Below, in pieces: positions 24,697-34,662 of a stretch of 64,000 bases of DNA. The position numbers and the translations under genes are program-made. The stretch's first letter is position 1; each line of letters starts with the position of its first letter. The notes beneath the pieces are model-generated. The model searched no databases, had not been told where the DNA came from, and saw only the letters and a program-made list of their open reading frames with translations. This stretch comes from UBA4732 sp963823075 (GTDB taxonomy: Bacteria; Planctomycetota; Planctomycetia; Gemmatales; Gemmataceae), in the NCBI GenBank assembly GCA_963823075.1, contig CAWGKE010000001.1, positions 1,550,001-1,614,000 on the forward strand. Reading direction: 5' to 3'.

Positions 24697-27122
24697 CGGA
24701 TCGGGCCAGAGCGCGACGCCATGAATCTTCTCAATCCGGCGCCGCCAAATAGGACCGCGACCAGCGCCGCGGCGCCCAGGCTCAATTCCCTCCCACGCAG
24801 ATAGGATTCCGGCTCGAACGTGAAGACGACCTCGCACGGCTCGTCCGGCACGGCGACGGCCCGGAAAAGGAAGTCGGCGCGGTGGATCTCGACGGCGCGG
24901 CCGTTGACCGTACATTTCCAGCCGGGGAACCATACGTCCGTCAACACCAGCCACCCCGCCGCCCCTTCCGTGTGCAACGTCACCCGGTTCGGTCGGTAGT
25001 CGGCGACCTGGACGGTGCGGCCGGCGTCGCCGGGCGCCGCGGCGAACTCGTCGCGCCAGCCCTCCAGCAGCACCGTCTCCTTGAAGTCGGTTCGCTTGAG
25101 CGCGTCCAGCAACTCCGGCCGGTTCGGCAGCGGGGCCGCCCGCGGCGCGACGAACGCCCGCGGCAGGACGCTTTGATTTTCCCAGACCGTATAAGGAGGC
25201 AACGGCAGGACGCCCCCGAGTGTGAAGCTGTACGACCGGGCGTCCTCGTCTTCGAGGATGCGCCGCCAGCCCGGCGGGCGCGCGGGATCGTGGCCGTCCG
25301 GCTGATCGCCGGGGTCTCGCGGCTGCAACAGGTATCGGACCCCGAGGAGGTCCGCCAACGATTTGTTGCGCACCGGGATGCTCAGCAGGATCGGATGGCC
25401 GAACGGCACGTCGAACGCCCGCACCGGCGCCGGATCGTCGGCCATGAGCTGCAGGTAGTCGCGGAAGCGGTGGACGTCCAGCGGGTTGTACCCGCTCACG
25501 ACCTCCAGGCCGTAGATCGGGCCGAGCGGGCAGCCGGACCCCAGTGCCGCGTGGCCCAGCGTGCCCTTGATGCACGTGTCCAGCACCCGACCGCGCCTGC
25601 CCGACCCGTCGCGTTCCGCGTCGATGATGAAGGAGACGCAGCTGGAAGGTTTATAGAGATCGTTTTCGTCACAAATCTGCACCATCGGCCACGACATGGC
25701 CCACAATTCGACCAGCAGGAGGCCGAGCCAGGCCAGCCCCGCCGCCCGGCCGGCCGGCCCGCCCCCGCCGCTGCGGAGGCGGAGGATCAGCAGCGCTGCG
25801 CCGGCCGGGACGAGGATCGCCAGGGCCAGCGGGTAAAACGGGAAGCGCACCTCCTCGCCGTCTGGTATCCCGAGGATTGCCTCGCTGGCCAGGGCCGCCA
25901 CGCCAACCGCCAGGGCGACAAGGACAAGGGCGATCGCGAGTTTCTTCCTACGCGGCGACAGGACGACGGCCCTGGCAAACAGGGCGTCCGTGGCGGCGCC
26001 GACCAGCAGGGCCGTGAGCAGGCCGGCGGTGATAAACGCGCGGACGTGGAGACGGAACGTGCGGAAGCCCGGACAGCCGGCGTCGGCCAGCAGCGTGCCG
26101 CCGCCCAGCGCCAGCGCCCAGAGCGTCAGCCAGAGGGCGGCCTGCCAGCGGACGCGGCCCCGGCACAGCACCGGCGCCAGCAGCGCCGCCGTCAGCGCGA
26201 GGACGCCAAACCCGGCCCGATTCTCCCAGCGCAGGCAGACGACCGGGCCCGGCCCGACCAGCTCATGCACGGTGTACAGGAACTCGCGCACTACATCGTC
26301 GGGCGCCACGCCGGCGCCGCGGGTGGCTTGCGACGCCGCCTCCAGCGTGGGCAGCAGCTGCACCGCGGACAGGGCGCCGGCCGTCAGCGCCGCCCACAGA
26401 CCCAGCCCCAGCCAGCGACCCAGCGCCGCCAGCGTCCGGCGCGCCGAGCGCGGCCCCGCGCCGCCCAGCCAGCCGGCCGACTCCAGGGCCGTTCCGAGGG
26501 TCAGCCCCGCCGCCAGCAGCGCCGAGTAAAACGTCCACTGCGGCTGCGTCCCCAGAATCATCAGCCCCGCCGCCGTCCCCGCCGCCGTGGCCCGCACCAG
26601 GCCGCCGCGGCGGACGGCCGACTCAAGCAGGAGCAGCACCAGCGGCAGCCAGGCCAGTCCGATGAGAATGGTGTGGCCCGCGTCGAGCAAATGAAACATC
26701 CATTTGCCCGCGAACATATAGCTTATGCCCGCCGCCGTGGCGCCGGCGCAACCCAGGCCGTGCGACCGGGCGTAACCGACCATGCAGCAGCCCGCCGCGA
26801 TGACGTGGCCGACGATCACCCAGCTCAGGACGCAGCCCGCGGCTTCGGGCGGAAACAGGAAGAGAATCCAGTACGGGGGGTAGAAGACGCCGACCTGGAT
26901 GTCGTGGACGAACGGCTCGCCGGCGAACTGGTACGGGCACCACAGCGGCAATTCGCCCGTCTCGCGCCAGGAGCGGATCAGGAACCGCTTCGCCGGGATG
27001 TGTTCGGCGATCATGTCCGAACGCTTCGAGTACAGCGTCCCGGTCGGGTGCAGCAGCAGGGGGGCGAAGAAGACCAGGCCGAGCAAGGACAGAAGGATGA
27101 AGGGCCGCAGTCTGGCGAACAA
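24666..27122 (-). CDS. YfhO-family polytopic membrane protein
   Basis: 818 residues with 12 or more hydrophobic helices, starting MFARLRPFILLSLLGLVFFAPLLL. Family traits are DMIAEHIPAKRFLIRSWRETGELPLWCPYQFAGEPF, a luminal loop with an acidic residue as in GT-C glycosyltransferases, and the C-terminal VLTDVWFPGWKCTVNGRAVEI, characteristic of YfhO. YfhO proteins in Firmicutes glycosylate lipoteichoic acid; the planctomycete substrate is unknown. The 3' end is formed by the palindrome at 24613-24696, so the native C terminus may have been replaced. Confidence 0.85.
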   Translation of the reverse strand: MFARLRPFILLSLLGLVFFAPLLLHPTGTLYSKRSDMIAEHIPAKRFLIRSWRETGELPLWCPYQFAGEPFVHDIQVGVFYPPYWILFLFPPEAAGCVLSWVIVGHVIAAGCCMVGYARSHGLGCAGATAAGISYMFAGKWMFHLLDAGHTILIGLAWLPLVLLLLESAVRRGGLVRATAAGTAAGLMILGTQPQWTFYSALLAAGLTLGTALESAGWLGGAGPRSARRTLAALGRWLGLGLWAALTAGALSAVQLLPTLEAASQATRGAGVAPDDVVREFLYTVHELVGPGPVVCLRWENRAGFGVLALTAALLAPVLCRGRVRWQAALWLTLWALALGGGTLLADAGCPGFRTFRLHVRAFITAGLLTALLVGAATDALFARAVVLSPRRKKLAIALVLVALAVGVAALASEAILGIPDGEEVRFPFYPLALAILVPAGAALLILRLRSGGGGPAGRAAGLAWLGLLLVELWAMSWPMVQICDENDLYKPSSCVSFIIDAERDGSGRRGRVLDTCIKGTLGHAALGSGCPLGPIYGLEVVSGYNPLDVHRFRDYLQLMADDPAPVRAFDVPFGHPILLSIPVRNKSLADLLGVRYLLQPRDPGDQPDGHDPARPPGWRRILEDEDARSYSFTLGGVLPLPPYTVWENQSVLPRAFVAPRAAPLPNRPELLDALKRTDFKETVLLEGWRDEFAAAPGDAGRTVQVADYRPNRVTLHTEGAAGWLVLTDVWFPGWKCTVNGRAVEIHRADFLFRAVAVPDEPCEVVFTFEPESYLRGRELSLGAAALVAVLFGGAGLRRFMASRSGPIRPSRARSAAE

Positions 27123-27697
27123 CAGGGACTACCTCAAATGGCTGCCGGCGGGATTAGGAAATGGGCGTGGTAGGTTTGGGCGGGTCGGGCGCCGCAGCAC
27201 GGCCACCCAGCAGGCCGATGGGAGTCGATCGTTGTATTATCCTTGAAAAGTCCCCCAACTCATGGGCATTGTATACCGTAAGGGGTCTAGCACCAACGAC
27301 AAAGGCAAGGGCCGGGTGCGGGGCGCCCCTTTTTGCGGGGGTGTGCCTCCCGATTTTGGACCTGGCCCGTCCCGCCGTGAACGGCGGGCCTACAAGCCGA
27401 AGCCCGGTGAACCGGGCTGCCAGGGATTTCAGCCCGGTTTACCGGGCTTTTGCTTGTAGGCCCGTGCTTCAGCACGGGCCGGCCGGCCCACGCCGCCTCC
27501 AAATTCGAGAGGCACACCCTTTTTGCGGAACCTGTCTTGCAGCCATCCCCGCGAACGCTATAACCGTCAGATTTCGGAGGGCCGCCCGCACCGGGGCGGA
27601 ATCCCGCGACGGCCGGCCGTTTCCCCTCATCCGGCGTCCGCCGTGCGCCGAGTGAGTAGCGGGAGGATTGCGCGCCCGCGCTAACCGGAGGTTTGCC
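27123..27697. other. Gene-free stretch holding a complex palindrome
   Basis: No coding frame is convincing here. At 27386-27397 and 27451-27462 GGGCCTACAAGC is inverted; inside it are two hairpins with CGGGCT stems (27401-27418 and 27431-27448). An outer inverted pair (GGGTGTGCCTC near 27345 and GAGGCACACCC near 27510) encloses them, giving a nested element of ~190 bp. The rest presumably carries the divergent promoters of the yfhO-like and SH3 genes. Confidence 0.7.
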
Positions 27698-28887
27698 ATG
27701 CGTTCCGCATCGCTGCTCGGCGCCTTGACCCTGGCGGCCCTGGTTTGGGCGACGGCCCCGGCGCGGACGGAGCCGTACGACGCCACGATCCGGCAGGATA
27801 CCGACGTGCGCAGCGGCCACGGCGACGGCGCCATGTTCTACCCCACCAACCATCTCCACGCCGGCGACCGCGTTCGCGTCGTCAACCAGGAGGACGGCGG
27901 CTGGCTGGCCATCGTGCCGCCGAGCCGCTCGTTCAGCTGGATTCGCAAGGACCTCCTGATAACCAACAATCAGCAGCAGCCGCCCGTCACGGTCGCCAAC
28001 GAGGACGCGGACGTCCGCATCGGCAGCACGATGACGAATCAGCCGCCGGTGGTCGGCAAGCGCGTGCCGCGCGGGACGATCGTGTTCCTCCTGCCCAAGA
28101 ACAATGAAGTGCGCGACAGCGACGGGACGTGGGTGTCGATCTACCCGCCGGAGGGCGAGGTGCGCTACATCAAGGCGGAGGCGATCCAGACGCCGACGGC
28201 GGCCGCGGCCGTGAATCCGCCGGCCGTCGTGACCGTGCCGGGAACGGCGGCCGGCCCCGCGGCCGGGATTCCGACGGCCAACCCGCCGCCGGGTCAGGAC
28301 GCCGAATCGCTGTACCGCAAAGCCGTGGACGCGGAGAAGTACGACCCGCAGCAAGCCTTCACCCTGTACAACCAGGGCGCCGGCGTCGATGCGGATTTCA
28401 ACCGGGCGAACCAGGCCCGCAACCGCGCCAACTGGCTGCGCGACAGCCTGCGCAATCCGACGCAAAACATCGTGCCCGGCGTGCCTCCCGGCGCCGACCC
28501 GCACGTCGCCGCCGCCCCGAACGAGAGCAAGGTCTACCCGCTGCCGGGCGAGCCGACGCCTGCGCCGGCCGTGCGCCTGTCGGCGCCGCAGGGCGTCGCC
28601 GCCTCGTCGGGCGCTTCGCCGTCCGCGTCCGGCGCCGCCGCCAAGGAATACGCGACGCCGGCTGGATGGTTGCACGTGTCTTCCCGCGCCGCTGAGGGGC
28701 GGAAAGCGTACACGATGATCGCCGACGACGGCCGCACGCTGCTGTACTTCGTCACGGCCCAGCCGGGCGTGAATCTGGATCCATACGTGAACCGGCGCGT
28801 GGCGTGTTTCGGCGAGGCGATCTGGAGCGGCGACCTGCGCGCAACTATATGCGCGTGTCGCGGGTGGAATTGCAGGAAGGGCAGTAA
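27698..28887 (+). CDS. Secreted protein with two SH3-type domains, frameshifted near its end
   Basis: Signal peptide MRSASLLGALTLAALVWATAPARTE, then two bacterial SH3-like units: YDATIRQDTDVRSGHGD...VNQEDGGWLAI and VANEDADVRIGSTMT...DGTWVSIYPPEG. A ~50-residue Ala/Pro linker leads to a helical segment LYRKAVDAEKYDPQQAF and a C-terminal domain WLHVSSRAAEGRKAYTMI...VNRRVACFGEAIWSGDLR. Near 28840 the frame slips; the alternative frame ends naturally as NYMRVSRVELQEGQ at 28887. Such proteins often bind peptidoglycan or protein ligands in the periplasm; the partner is unknown. Confidence 0.8.
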
Positions 28888-28895
28888 GAAGCGAT

Positions 28896-30263
28896 TCACG
28901 CGAACAATTCCCGGATCGCCGACCCCCACGGCGCCAGCACGAACGGCCGCGACAACCGATCCTGCATCTCCAGATCCGGCGGCACCCCCAAAATCTCATA
29001 CACCGTGGCGATCACGTCGGCCGGCGTCACCGGCTGCTGACTCGGCCGGGCGCCGATCTTGTCGCTGGCGCCGTGGACGTAGCCGGGTTTGAGGCCGCCG
29101 CCGGCCATCAAGAGTCCGTAGCAGAAGTTCCAGTGGTCGCGGCCGCCGCCGCCGTTGACCTTCGGCGACCGGCCGAATTCCCCCATTACGACCACCAGCG
29201 TCCGTTGCAGCATTCCCCGATCCGACAAGTCGGTCAGCAGGCTCGACAGCGCCGCGTCGAGCTGCGGCAGCAGCTCGTTCTTGAGCTTGGGGAAGTTGCC
29301 GCCGTGCGTGTCCCAGGTGGCGTTGGCGTCGGGCGCCCAGGAGACGCAGGCGACGCGCGTGCCGGCCTCGATGAGCCGGCGGGCCAGCAGCGTGGATTGG
29401 CCGTAGATGTTGCGGCCGTAGCTCTCGCGCACACGATCCGGCTCATGCTCCAGCTGGAACGCCTTCTGGGTCTCCGGCGAGCTGAGCAGGTCGAAGGCGC
29501 GGGCCTGGAAGCCGGACAGCTCGCGCGCCGCGGCGTCGCCGTGGCCGCCGTCGGCGATCTCGTCGAGAAGCCGCTTGCGACCGTCGAGGCGGCCGGCGTT
29601 GACGTCGGCCGGCAGACCCAGCTCGGGCAGGGCGAAGTTGGGGGCGTTGGGGTCGCGGAGAACGAAGAGCGGATCGCGGACGCGGCCGAGCAGCCCCCCG
29701 AAATAGCCGGGCTGCGGCGGCCCGCCGGCCCCTTCCTTGGTGATGTACGGCATCGACACGTAGGGCGGGATGGGCGTGGCCGGCGGCCGGCGCATGCCGA
29801 CGACGGAACCGACGGCCGGGTGGTCGTCGGGCCGGGCGCCGCCGCCGATCTCGCCGCGGTCGTGGCCGGTCAGGGCGCAGTAGACGGCGGCCGCATGGGC
29901 GTTGTTGACGCTGTGATGCGCGGAGCGGATGAGGGTGCAGCGGTGCATCTGTCCGGCCAGGCGCGGCAGCAATTCGCAGAGCTGGACGCCGGGAACGGTG
30001 GTAGCGACGGGTTTGAATTCGCCGCGGATCTCGGCCGGGGCGCCCGGCTTCATGTCCCACATGTCGAGGTGGCTGGGACCGCCGTTGAGGAAGAGGAGGA
30101 TGCAGTGGTCGGCGCGGGGGGCGGGTCCGGCTGGCGACTCGGCGGCGCGGAGCAGGCGCGGCAGCGTCAGGCCCAGCACGCCGGCGGCGCCGGCCTGCAA
30201 CAGCTCGCGCCGCGACAACCGCACCGGCCCGGAACATGGCGCGCGCTGGGAACGGTCTGTCAC
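28896..30263 (-). CDS. DUF1501 (sulfatase-fold) Tat-exported protein
   Basis: From the GTG at 30263, 455 residues. The N terminus RLSRRELLQAGAAGVLGLTLPRLL is a twin-arginine signal. DUF1501 hallmarks follow: CILLFLNGGPSHLDMWDMKP, IRSAHHSVNNAHAAAVYCALTG, FDLLSSPETQKAFQLEHEPD, YGRNIYGQSTLLARRLIEAGTRV, WDTHGGNFPKLKNELLPQLD and VVVMGEFGRSPKVN. These are abundant in planctomycetes, usually paired with DUF1549/DUF1553 cytochrome proteins; no such partner is nearby. The fold is alkaline-phosphatase-like; the activity is unknown. Confidence 0.92.
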   Translation of the reverse strand: MTDRSQRAPCSGPVRLSRRELLQAGAAGVLGLTLPRLLRAAESPAGPAPRADHCILLFLNGGPSHLDMWDMKPGAPAEIRGEFKPVATTVPGVQLCELLPRLAGQMHRCTLIRSAHHSVNNAHAAAVYCALTGHDRGEIGGGARPDDHPAVGSVVGMRRPPATPIPPYVSMPYITKEGAGGPPQPGYFGGLLGRVRDPLFVLRDPNAPNFALPELGLPADVNAGRLDGRKRLLDEIADGGHGDAAARELSGFQARAFDLLSSPETQKAFQLEHEPDRVRESYGRNIYGQSTLLARRLIEAGTRVACVSWAPDANATWDTHGGNFPKLKNELLPQLDAALSSLLTDLSDRGMLQRTLVVVMGEFGRSPKVNGGGGRDHWNFCYGLLMAGGGLKPGYVHGASDKIGARPSQQPVTPADVIATVYEILGVPPDLEMQDRLSRPFVLAPWGSAIRELFA

Positions 30264-30383
30264 GTCTCGGCCCCCCGAAGGACAGATGCGGCGGAACTCT
30301 CGGGACGTAGGATAGTGTAACCCACGGCGCCGCCGGGTACAATCGGCCGGCGGCGGAAATCGGATGCGGACGCCCAAAGCGGG

Positions 30384-30506
30384 CTTAGGCGAGCGGCAGC
30401 AGGAATGATACCCGTAGCCGCATTCGCCAGAATGCGGGCCGACAGCCATTCACCCGCATTCTGGCGAATGCGGCTACGGGTAAGGTATTTCCCGCCCCTC
30501 GCCTTA
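30384..30506. repeat. Nested palindromic element, copy B (inverted relative to copy A)
   Basis: Nearly identical in reverse orientation to 9010-9130, including the inner palindrome with arms CCCGTAGCCGCATTCGCCAG... (30411-30439 and 30453-30481). The flanking outer arms of copy A are absent. It lies between the DUF1501 start and the giant kinase stop. Confidence 0.85.
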
Positions 30507-30527
30507 CGAGGCGCGGCGCGGCGCGCT

Positions 30528-33500
30528 TCACTTGTCGCCGGGGCCAGGCGGCCGCGCCAGAACGGCGTCGGCTTCCGCCTGGAACTCGGTGAGTTCCTCC
30601 GTCCAGGCCGGGGACTGCGTCGCCTTATGGTCGGCGACCCAGCGGACGGCCCGGTCGCGGTCGTCCTTGGCCCCGTCGGCGTCGCCGAGACGATGACGGC
30701 ACATCGCCAGGAAGAGCAGGTCGAAGGCGTCGTGCGCCCCGTTGCTGAGCTTGAGGCTCTTTTCCAGCACCGGGACGGCCTCGGCGTATTGCCCGGTGCG
30801 GTACAGAGCCACGCCGAGCGTGTTGACGTAGAGCGACTGCTCGGGCGCCTTTTCGACGGCCTTGCGGGCCAGCGGCAGCGCCGCTTTCGCATCGCGCAAC
30901 TCCTGCGGGCCGGTCAGCAGCAGCCACGCCAGGTCGTTGTTCGCCTCGGCATGGTCCGGGGCGACGGCGAGCGCGCGGCGCAGGTCCGCAGCCGCCTTGG
31001 CGTAGTCCTTGGCGTTCTCGTCTTGCCGCGCCTGCACCAAAAACGGGTCCGCCTGAAGCTGCTGAAGGAGATCGCCCATGTTCACGTCAATAGTCAGGGC
31101 CGGCGCCGGCGCCACGGCAGCGGGGTAGGCCGGCGCGGCCCAATCGAGGCCCAGTTCCACCAGCCCAGCGCGGATGGCGCGCAGGTCGAAGAGGTACAAG
31201 GCGGAGTCCTGACCGCTGTAAACGATCAGCCGGGCGCCGTCCGCCGTGAAGGCGGTGGGAGACAGACGACTCTCCACCGGGGCGGTCAGGCGGGCCAGCT
31301 CGCGTCCCGTCTCCGTTTCCAGCAGGCGCACGACGCCGGGCGCGTCGCCAAGCGCCAGCAGCTTGCCGTCCGGGCTGAATTCCCCGGACGGGTTCAGTGG
31401 GTCGCCGTGCAGGTCCGGACCTTCCTCCCAGCCGTCCACCTTCCAAAGGCGCGGGATTGAATTGATGGTCAGCAGCCAGCAACCGTCCGGGCTGAAACGA
31501 ACATGGTCGCCAGCCAACGGCATCGGTAGGTCTCGGACGAATCGCCCCGTTTGCCCGTCCCAGATCTTGACGGCGTTGCCCTTATCGAGGTTGAAGCTCG
31601 CGGTCGCCACCCAGCGGCCGTCGGGGCTGACCGCGCAGTGGCGCACGTCCTGTTGCGGACCCAGTGAGAAACTCTCTGACGTGGACGGGTGCAAGAGCAA
31701 CGCGCCCACGCGCTGCCCAGCGCGATCCGACAGGGCCACGACCCGACCGTCTTTCGAGGCGGCGCCGTTCACCGACTGCGGCGTCGTGCAGAGCCGCTGA
31801 GGCGGCCCGAACGTCCGTCGGCCGTCGGCCGGATTGACAGCCAGCGGCCAACGGACCAGCCCAGAGGCGCCGGCCGTCAGCAAATCCCCGCCCGGCTCAA
31901 AACCGACCACTCGGCAATCCGATAAGCGGATCTGTATCGCCTGTTCCTCGCGCTCCAGATCGATGAGAGCCATGCCTTCGCTCGTGCGAACGGCCAGCAG
32001 CCGTCCGGCTGCATCCTGAACGGTGTCCGCTCCGAGAGCTCCGGGGCCGACGTTTGAGACGCCCCAAAACGCCCGGAATTCCGTCCCCTCGGCGTAGCGG
32101 AACAGCCGGAGCTTCGGCGGCGCCACGCCCGCGGCCAGCCGGCCGCCGTCACGGCTGAACTGGATCGTGTTCCAGCTCGCCGGAAGCGTCAGCAGTCGCC
32201 GGCCGGCGCGGGCGTCCCATAACATCCACAGGCCGCTCCAGTCGGTGCTTAGCAGGCGCTCCCCCGACGGGCTGAAGCGGGCGATGTCGCCGCCGCTGCT
32301 GTAGCCCGAGAGCGGGGGCAGGACGGAACGCTTTGAGAGGACATCCCAAAGGTAAATCCGGTGATCGCGCGCACAAATCGCCAGCACGCGGCCGTCCGGA
32401 CTCCAGGCGGCCCACAAGTAGCCGCTTGGGATCGGCGGCTGGACCTCCGAAGTCTTTCCCGTGTCCAGGTCCAGGATTCGCAGGTGCGCCCCGTTGAGAA
32501 CAAGGCTCGCCCCCGTCGGGTTCCAATCGACGTAGGAATCGGATAGCGGCGAGTTTATCAGATACCGGCGCAATTCGTTGCCGGTGGCCGCGTCGAACAG
32601 GCGAATCGTCCCGTCGGGGTAGCTGGCGGCGAACTGCTCGCCGTCGGGGCGGAACGCGAGGAAACTGTGGTCGTCGTCCAGCACGAGGACCGGCTCAGGG
32701 CCGTCCAGCCGCCACACCCGCGAGCGGAACCCTTGTTCCTTGTGACAGTGCTGTTGCAGAAGGCGGCCGTCCGGGCTGAATTCCACTCCGCGGTAGTCGC
32801 TGACTTGCCCGGCGCCGGGCGGCGCCGGAAGGGTGAACAGTTCCACACCGTCGCTGACGCGGTGGACGTGGACAATCCCCTCCTTGTCCCCGCGGGCATA
32901 GCGCTCGAACGCCGGGTCGAACGCCACCGAGACCGACCCCGGCGGCCATCCATCCCATTCCTTCTCCGTCTCGATGTCGGCCAGGCACAGCGCGGCGATG
33001 GCCTCGGTGCGCAATTCGTCGATGGACCGGCCCGGCGGCGTCGGCAGCGTCAGCGCCTCCCGGATGGATCGCAGCGCGGCGAACCGCTGCCCCGACTGCC
33101 GGCTCATGCGCCGCGCCTGGGCGTGGTCCAGGTCCGCCTGCCAAAGCTTGTATTTCCCCTGTTCGTCGGCATCCTCCGCGTCCTTGCGGTGCTTTTCCGA
33201 CTGCGCGAGCGTGGCGTTCAGGTAGAACGCCGTGGCCGTGGAGCCGACCGCAACTGCGACGAGCACCAGAAGAAGGCAGGCCGTGAGCGCGGCCAGGGCG
33301 GGGTTGCGCCGGCTCCAGAGTCGAAGTCGGCCAAGCCCGCCCGTCCTCCGCGCCTTGATCGGCTCATCGGCGAGGAATCGGCGCAGGTCCTCGGCCATCG
33401 CCTCGGTCGTCGCGTAGCGCCGCCCCGGTTCCTTGGCGGTCGCCTTGAGGACGATCGTCTCCAGGTCGCGCGGGATGCGCGGATCCAGCGTCCGTGGCCG

Positions 33501-34661
33501 CGGCGGTTCCAGCGACTTGACGAGGGCGACCAGCGCCAGCCGGTCGGCGGAGTCGAAGGCCGGCCGCAGCGTCAGCAGCTCGTACAGCGTCAGTCCCAGG
33601 GAGTAAACGTCGGCGCGGGCGTCGCCCTTGCCGCTGAAGCGCTCCGGCGCCATGTAACGGAACGTGCCGATCACGTCGCCGGTCGCCGTCAGTCCGTCGT
33701 CGTCGGTCTTGGCCAGGCCGAAGTCGGCCACCCAGACGACGCCGGCCTCGTCCAGCAGCAGGTTCGACGGCTTGACGTCGCGGTGCAGGACGCCGCGCTG
33801 GTGGGCGTAGGCCAGGGCCAGGGCCGTTTGCTGGCCGATGCGGGCGGCGCTTCGGAAGAAGTGCCGCAGGTGCGACTCGACGCCGGACAGGGCCATCCGA
33901 TCCGGCAGCACCGCCGCACCGGACGAATCGGCTGCGGCGGCCGCGCCGGGAGCGGGCGCCGCTTCCGCAGTGGTCGCTTCCCCTACCGCGGCCTTGGCCG
34001 GCGCCTCACTGGACTGCGAGCCGCCGGCCAGCAGCGCCTGGGTGATGCGGCTGACGGCCGGCGCATTCTCCTCCGGGCGCTCACGCAGCCCGGCTCGCCC
34101 GGACGGACGCCGCCGATTCGCCGCCGACTGCGCCCGCAGCCGGCGCAGCTCCTCGATGACTTGATCCAGCGACTGCCCCTGGATGAACTGCATGGCGTAA
34201 TAGCATACGTCGCCGTCCTGGCCGACCTCGAAAACCGGCACGATGTTCGTGTGGTGCAGCTTGGCCGCCGCCCGCGCCTTGCGCTGGAAGCGGCCGAGCG
34301 CCTTGCCGTCCCTGGCGACTTGGGCCGGCAGGATCTTCAGGGCCACGCGCCGGCTCAGCGACGTCTGCTCCGCCTCGTAGACGACGCCCATGCCGCCGCG
34401 GCCGATCTCCCGAACGATGCGGTACTCGCCGACCTGCCGCAGCGCGGGAGCCGCAGGCGCGGCCACGCGGGGAGGTCCGTCCGGCTCGGCCCGGGCCATC
34501 TCGACCAACGCCGGAAACAGCTCGCGAATGTCGTCGGCCAGGTCGGGCGCCCGGTCGATGAACTCCTGGAGCGGCGGCCGCTCGCCGCGGCGCCAGCGCT
34601 CGGCGAACTCCTCAGCCATGCTGTCGAGCTTCGCGTACTTCTCTCCGCTCGGGGCGCCCAT
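30528..34661 (-). CDS. Giant membrane Ser/Thr protein kinase with WD40 and TPR repeats
   Basis: 1377 residues. The cytoplasmic kinase domain starts near residue 78 (YRIVREIGRGGMGVVYEAE), with Lys in VALKIL, a ~90-residue low-complexity insert after EELRRLRAQ, catalytic HRDVKPSNLLLD (~293) and DFGLAKTDDDGL (~313). One membrane helix (LTACLLLVLVAVAVGSTATA, ~458-480) precedes WD40-like repeats (F..DG..LA pattern, ~560-1190) and C-terminal TPRs (~1230-1360). This is the planctomycete STK design; the sensor is probably extracytoplasmic. The ECF sigma gene starts just upstream and ends 1 nt before it. Confidence 0.95.
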   Translation of the reverse strand: MGAPSGEKYAKLDSMAEEFAERWRRGERPPLQEFIDRAPDLADDIRELFPALVEMARAEPDGPPRVAAPAAPALRQVGEYRIVREIGRGGMGVVYEAEQTSLSRRVALKILPAQVARDGKALGRFQRKARAAAKLHHTNIVPVFEVGQDGDVCYYAMQFIQGQSLDQVIEELRRLRAQSAANRRRPSGRAGLRERPEENAPAVSRITQALLAGGSQSSEAPAKAAVGEATTAEAAPAPGAAAAADSSGAAVLPDRMALSGVESHLRHFFRSAARIGQQTALALAYAHQRGVLHRDVKPSNLLLDEAGVVWVADFGLAKTDDDGLTATGDVIGTFRYMAPERFSGKGDARADVYSLGLTLYELLTLRPAFDSADRLALVALVKSLEPPRPRTLDPRIPRDLETIVLKATAKEPGRRYATTEAMAEDLRRFLADEPIKARRTGGLGRLRLWSRRNPALAALTACLLLVLVAVAVGSTATAFYLNATLAQSEKHRKDAEDADEQGKYKLWQADLDHAQARRMSRQSGQRFAALRSIREALTLPTPPGRSIDELRTEAIAALCLADIETEKEWDGWPPGSVSVAFDPAFERYARGDKEGIVHVHRVSDGVELFTLPAPPGAGQVSDYRGVEFSPDGRLLQQHCHKEQGFRSRVWRLDGPEPVLVLDDDHSFLAFRPDGEQFAASYPDGTIRLFDAATGNELRRYLINSPLSDSYVDWNPTGASLVLNGAHLRILDLDTGKTSEVQPPIPSGYLWAAWSPDGRVLAICARDHRIYLWDVLSKRSVLPPLSGYSSGGDIARFSPSGERLLSTDWSGLWMLWDARAGRRLLTLPASWNTIQFSRDGGRLAAGVAPPKLRLFRYAEGTEFRAFWGVSNVGPGALGADTVQDAAGRLLAVRTSEGMALIDLEREEQAIQIRLSDCRVVGFEPGGDLLTAGASGLVRWPLAVNPADGRRTFGPPQRLCTTPQSVNGAASKDGRVVALSDRAGQRVGALLLHPSTSESFSLGPQQDVRHCAVSPDGRWVATASFNLDKGNAVKIWDGQTGRFVRDLPMPLAGDHVRFSPDGCWLLTINSIPRLWKVDGWEEGPDLHGDPLNPSGEFSPDGKLLALGDAPGVVRLLETETGRELARLTAPVESRLSPTAFTADGARLIVYSGQDSALYLFDLRAIRAGLVELGLDWAAPAYPAAVAPAPALTIDVNMGDLLQQLQADPFLVQARQDENAKDYAKAAADLRRALAVAPDHAEANNDLAWLLLTGPQELRDAKAALPLARKAVEKAPEQSLYVNTLGVALYRTGQYAEAVPVLEKSLKLSNGAHDAFDLLFLAMCRHRLGDADGAKDDRDRAVRWVADHKATQSPAWTEELTEFQAEADAVLARPPGPGDK

Positions 34662-34662
34662 G

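Noticed and set aside
24882..27173. Long plus-strand open frame opposite the YfhO-like gene
   Set aside because: Composition is Arg/Gln/Ala-rich without hydrophobic or domain structure; the minus-strand gene has clear family motifs.
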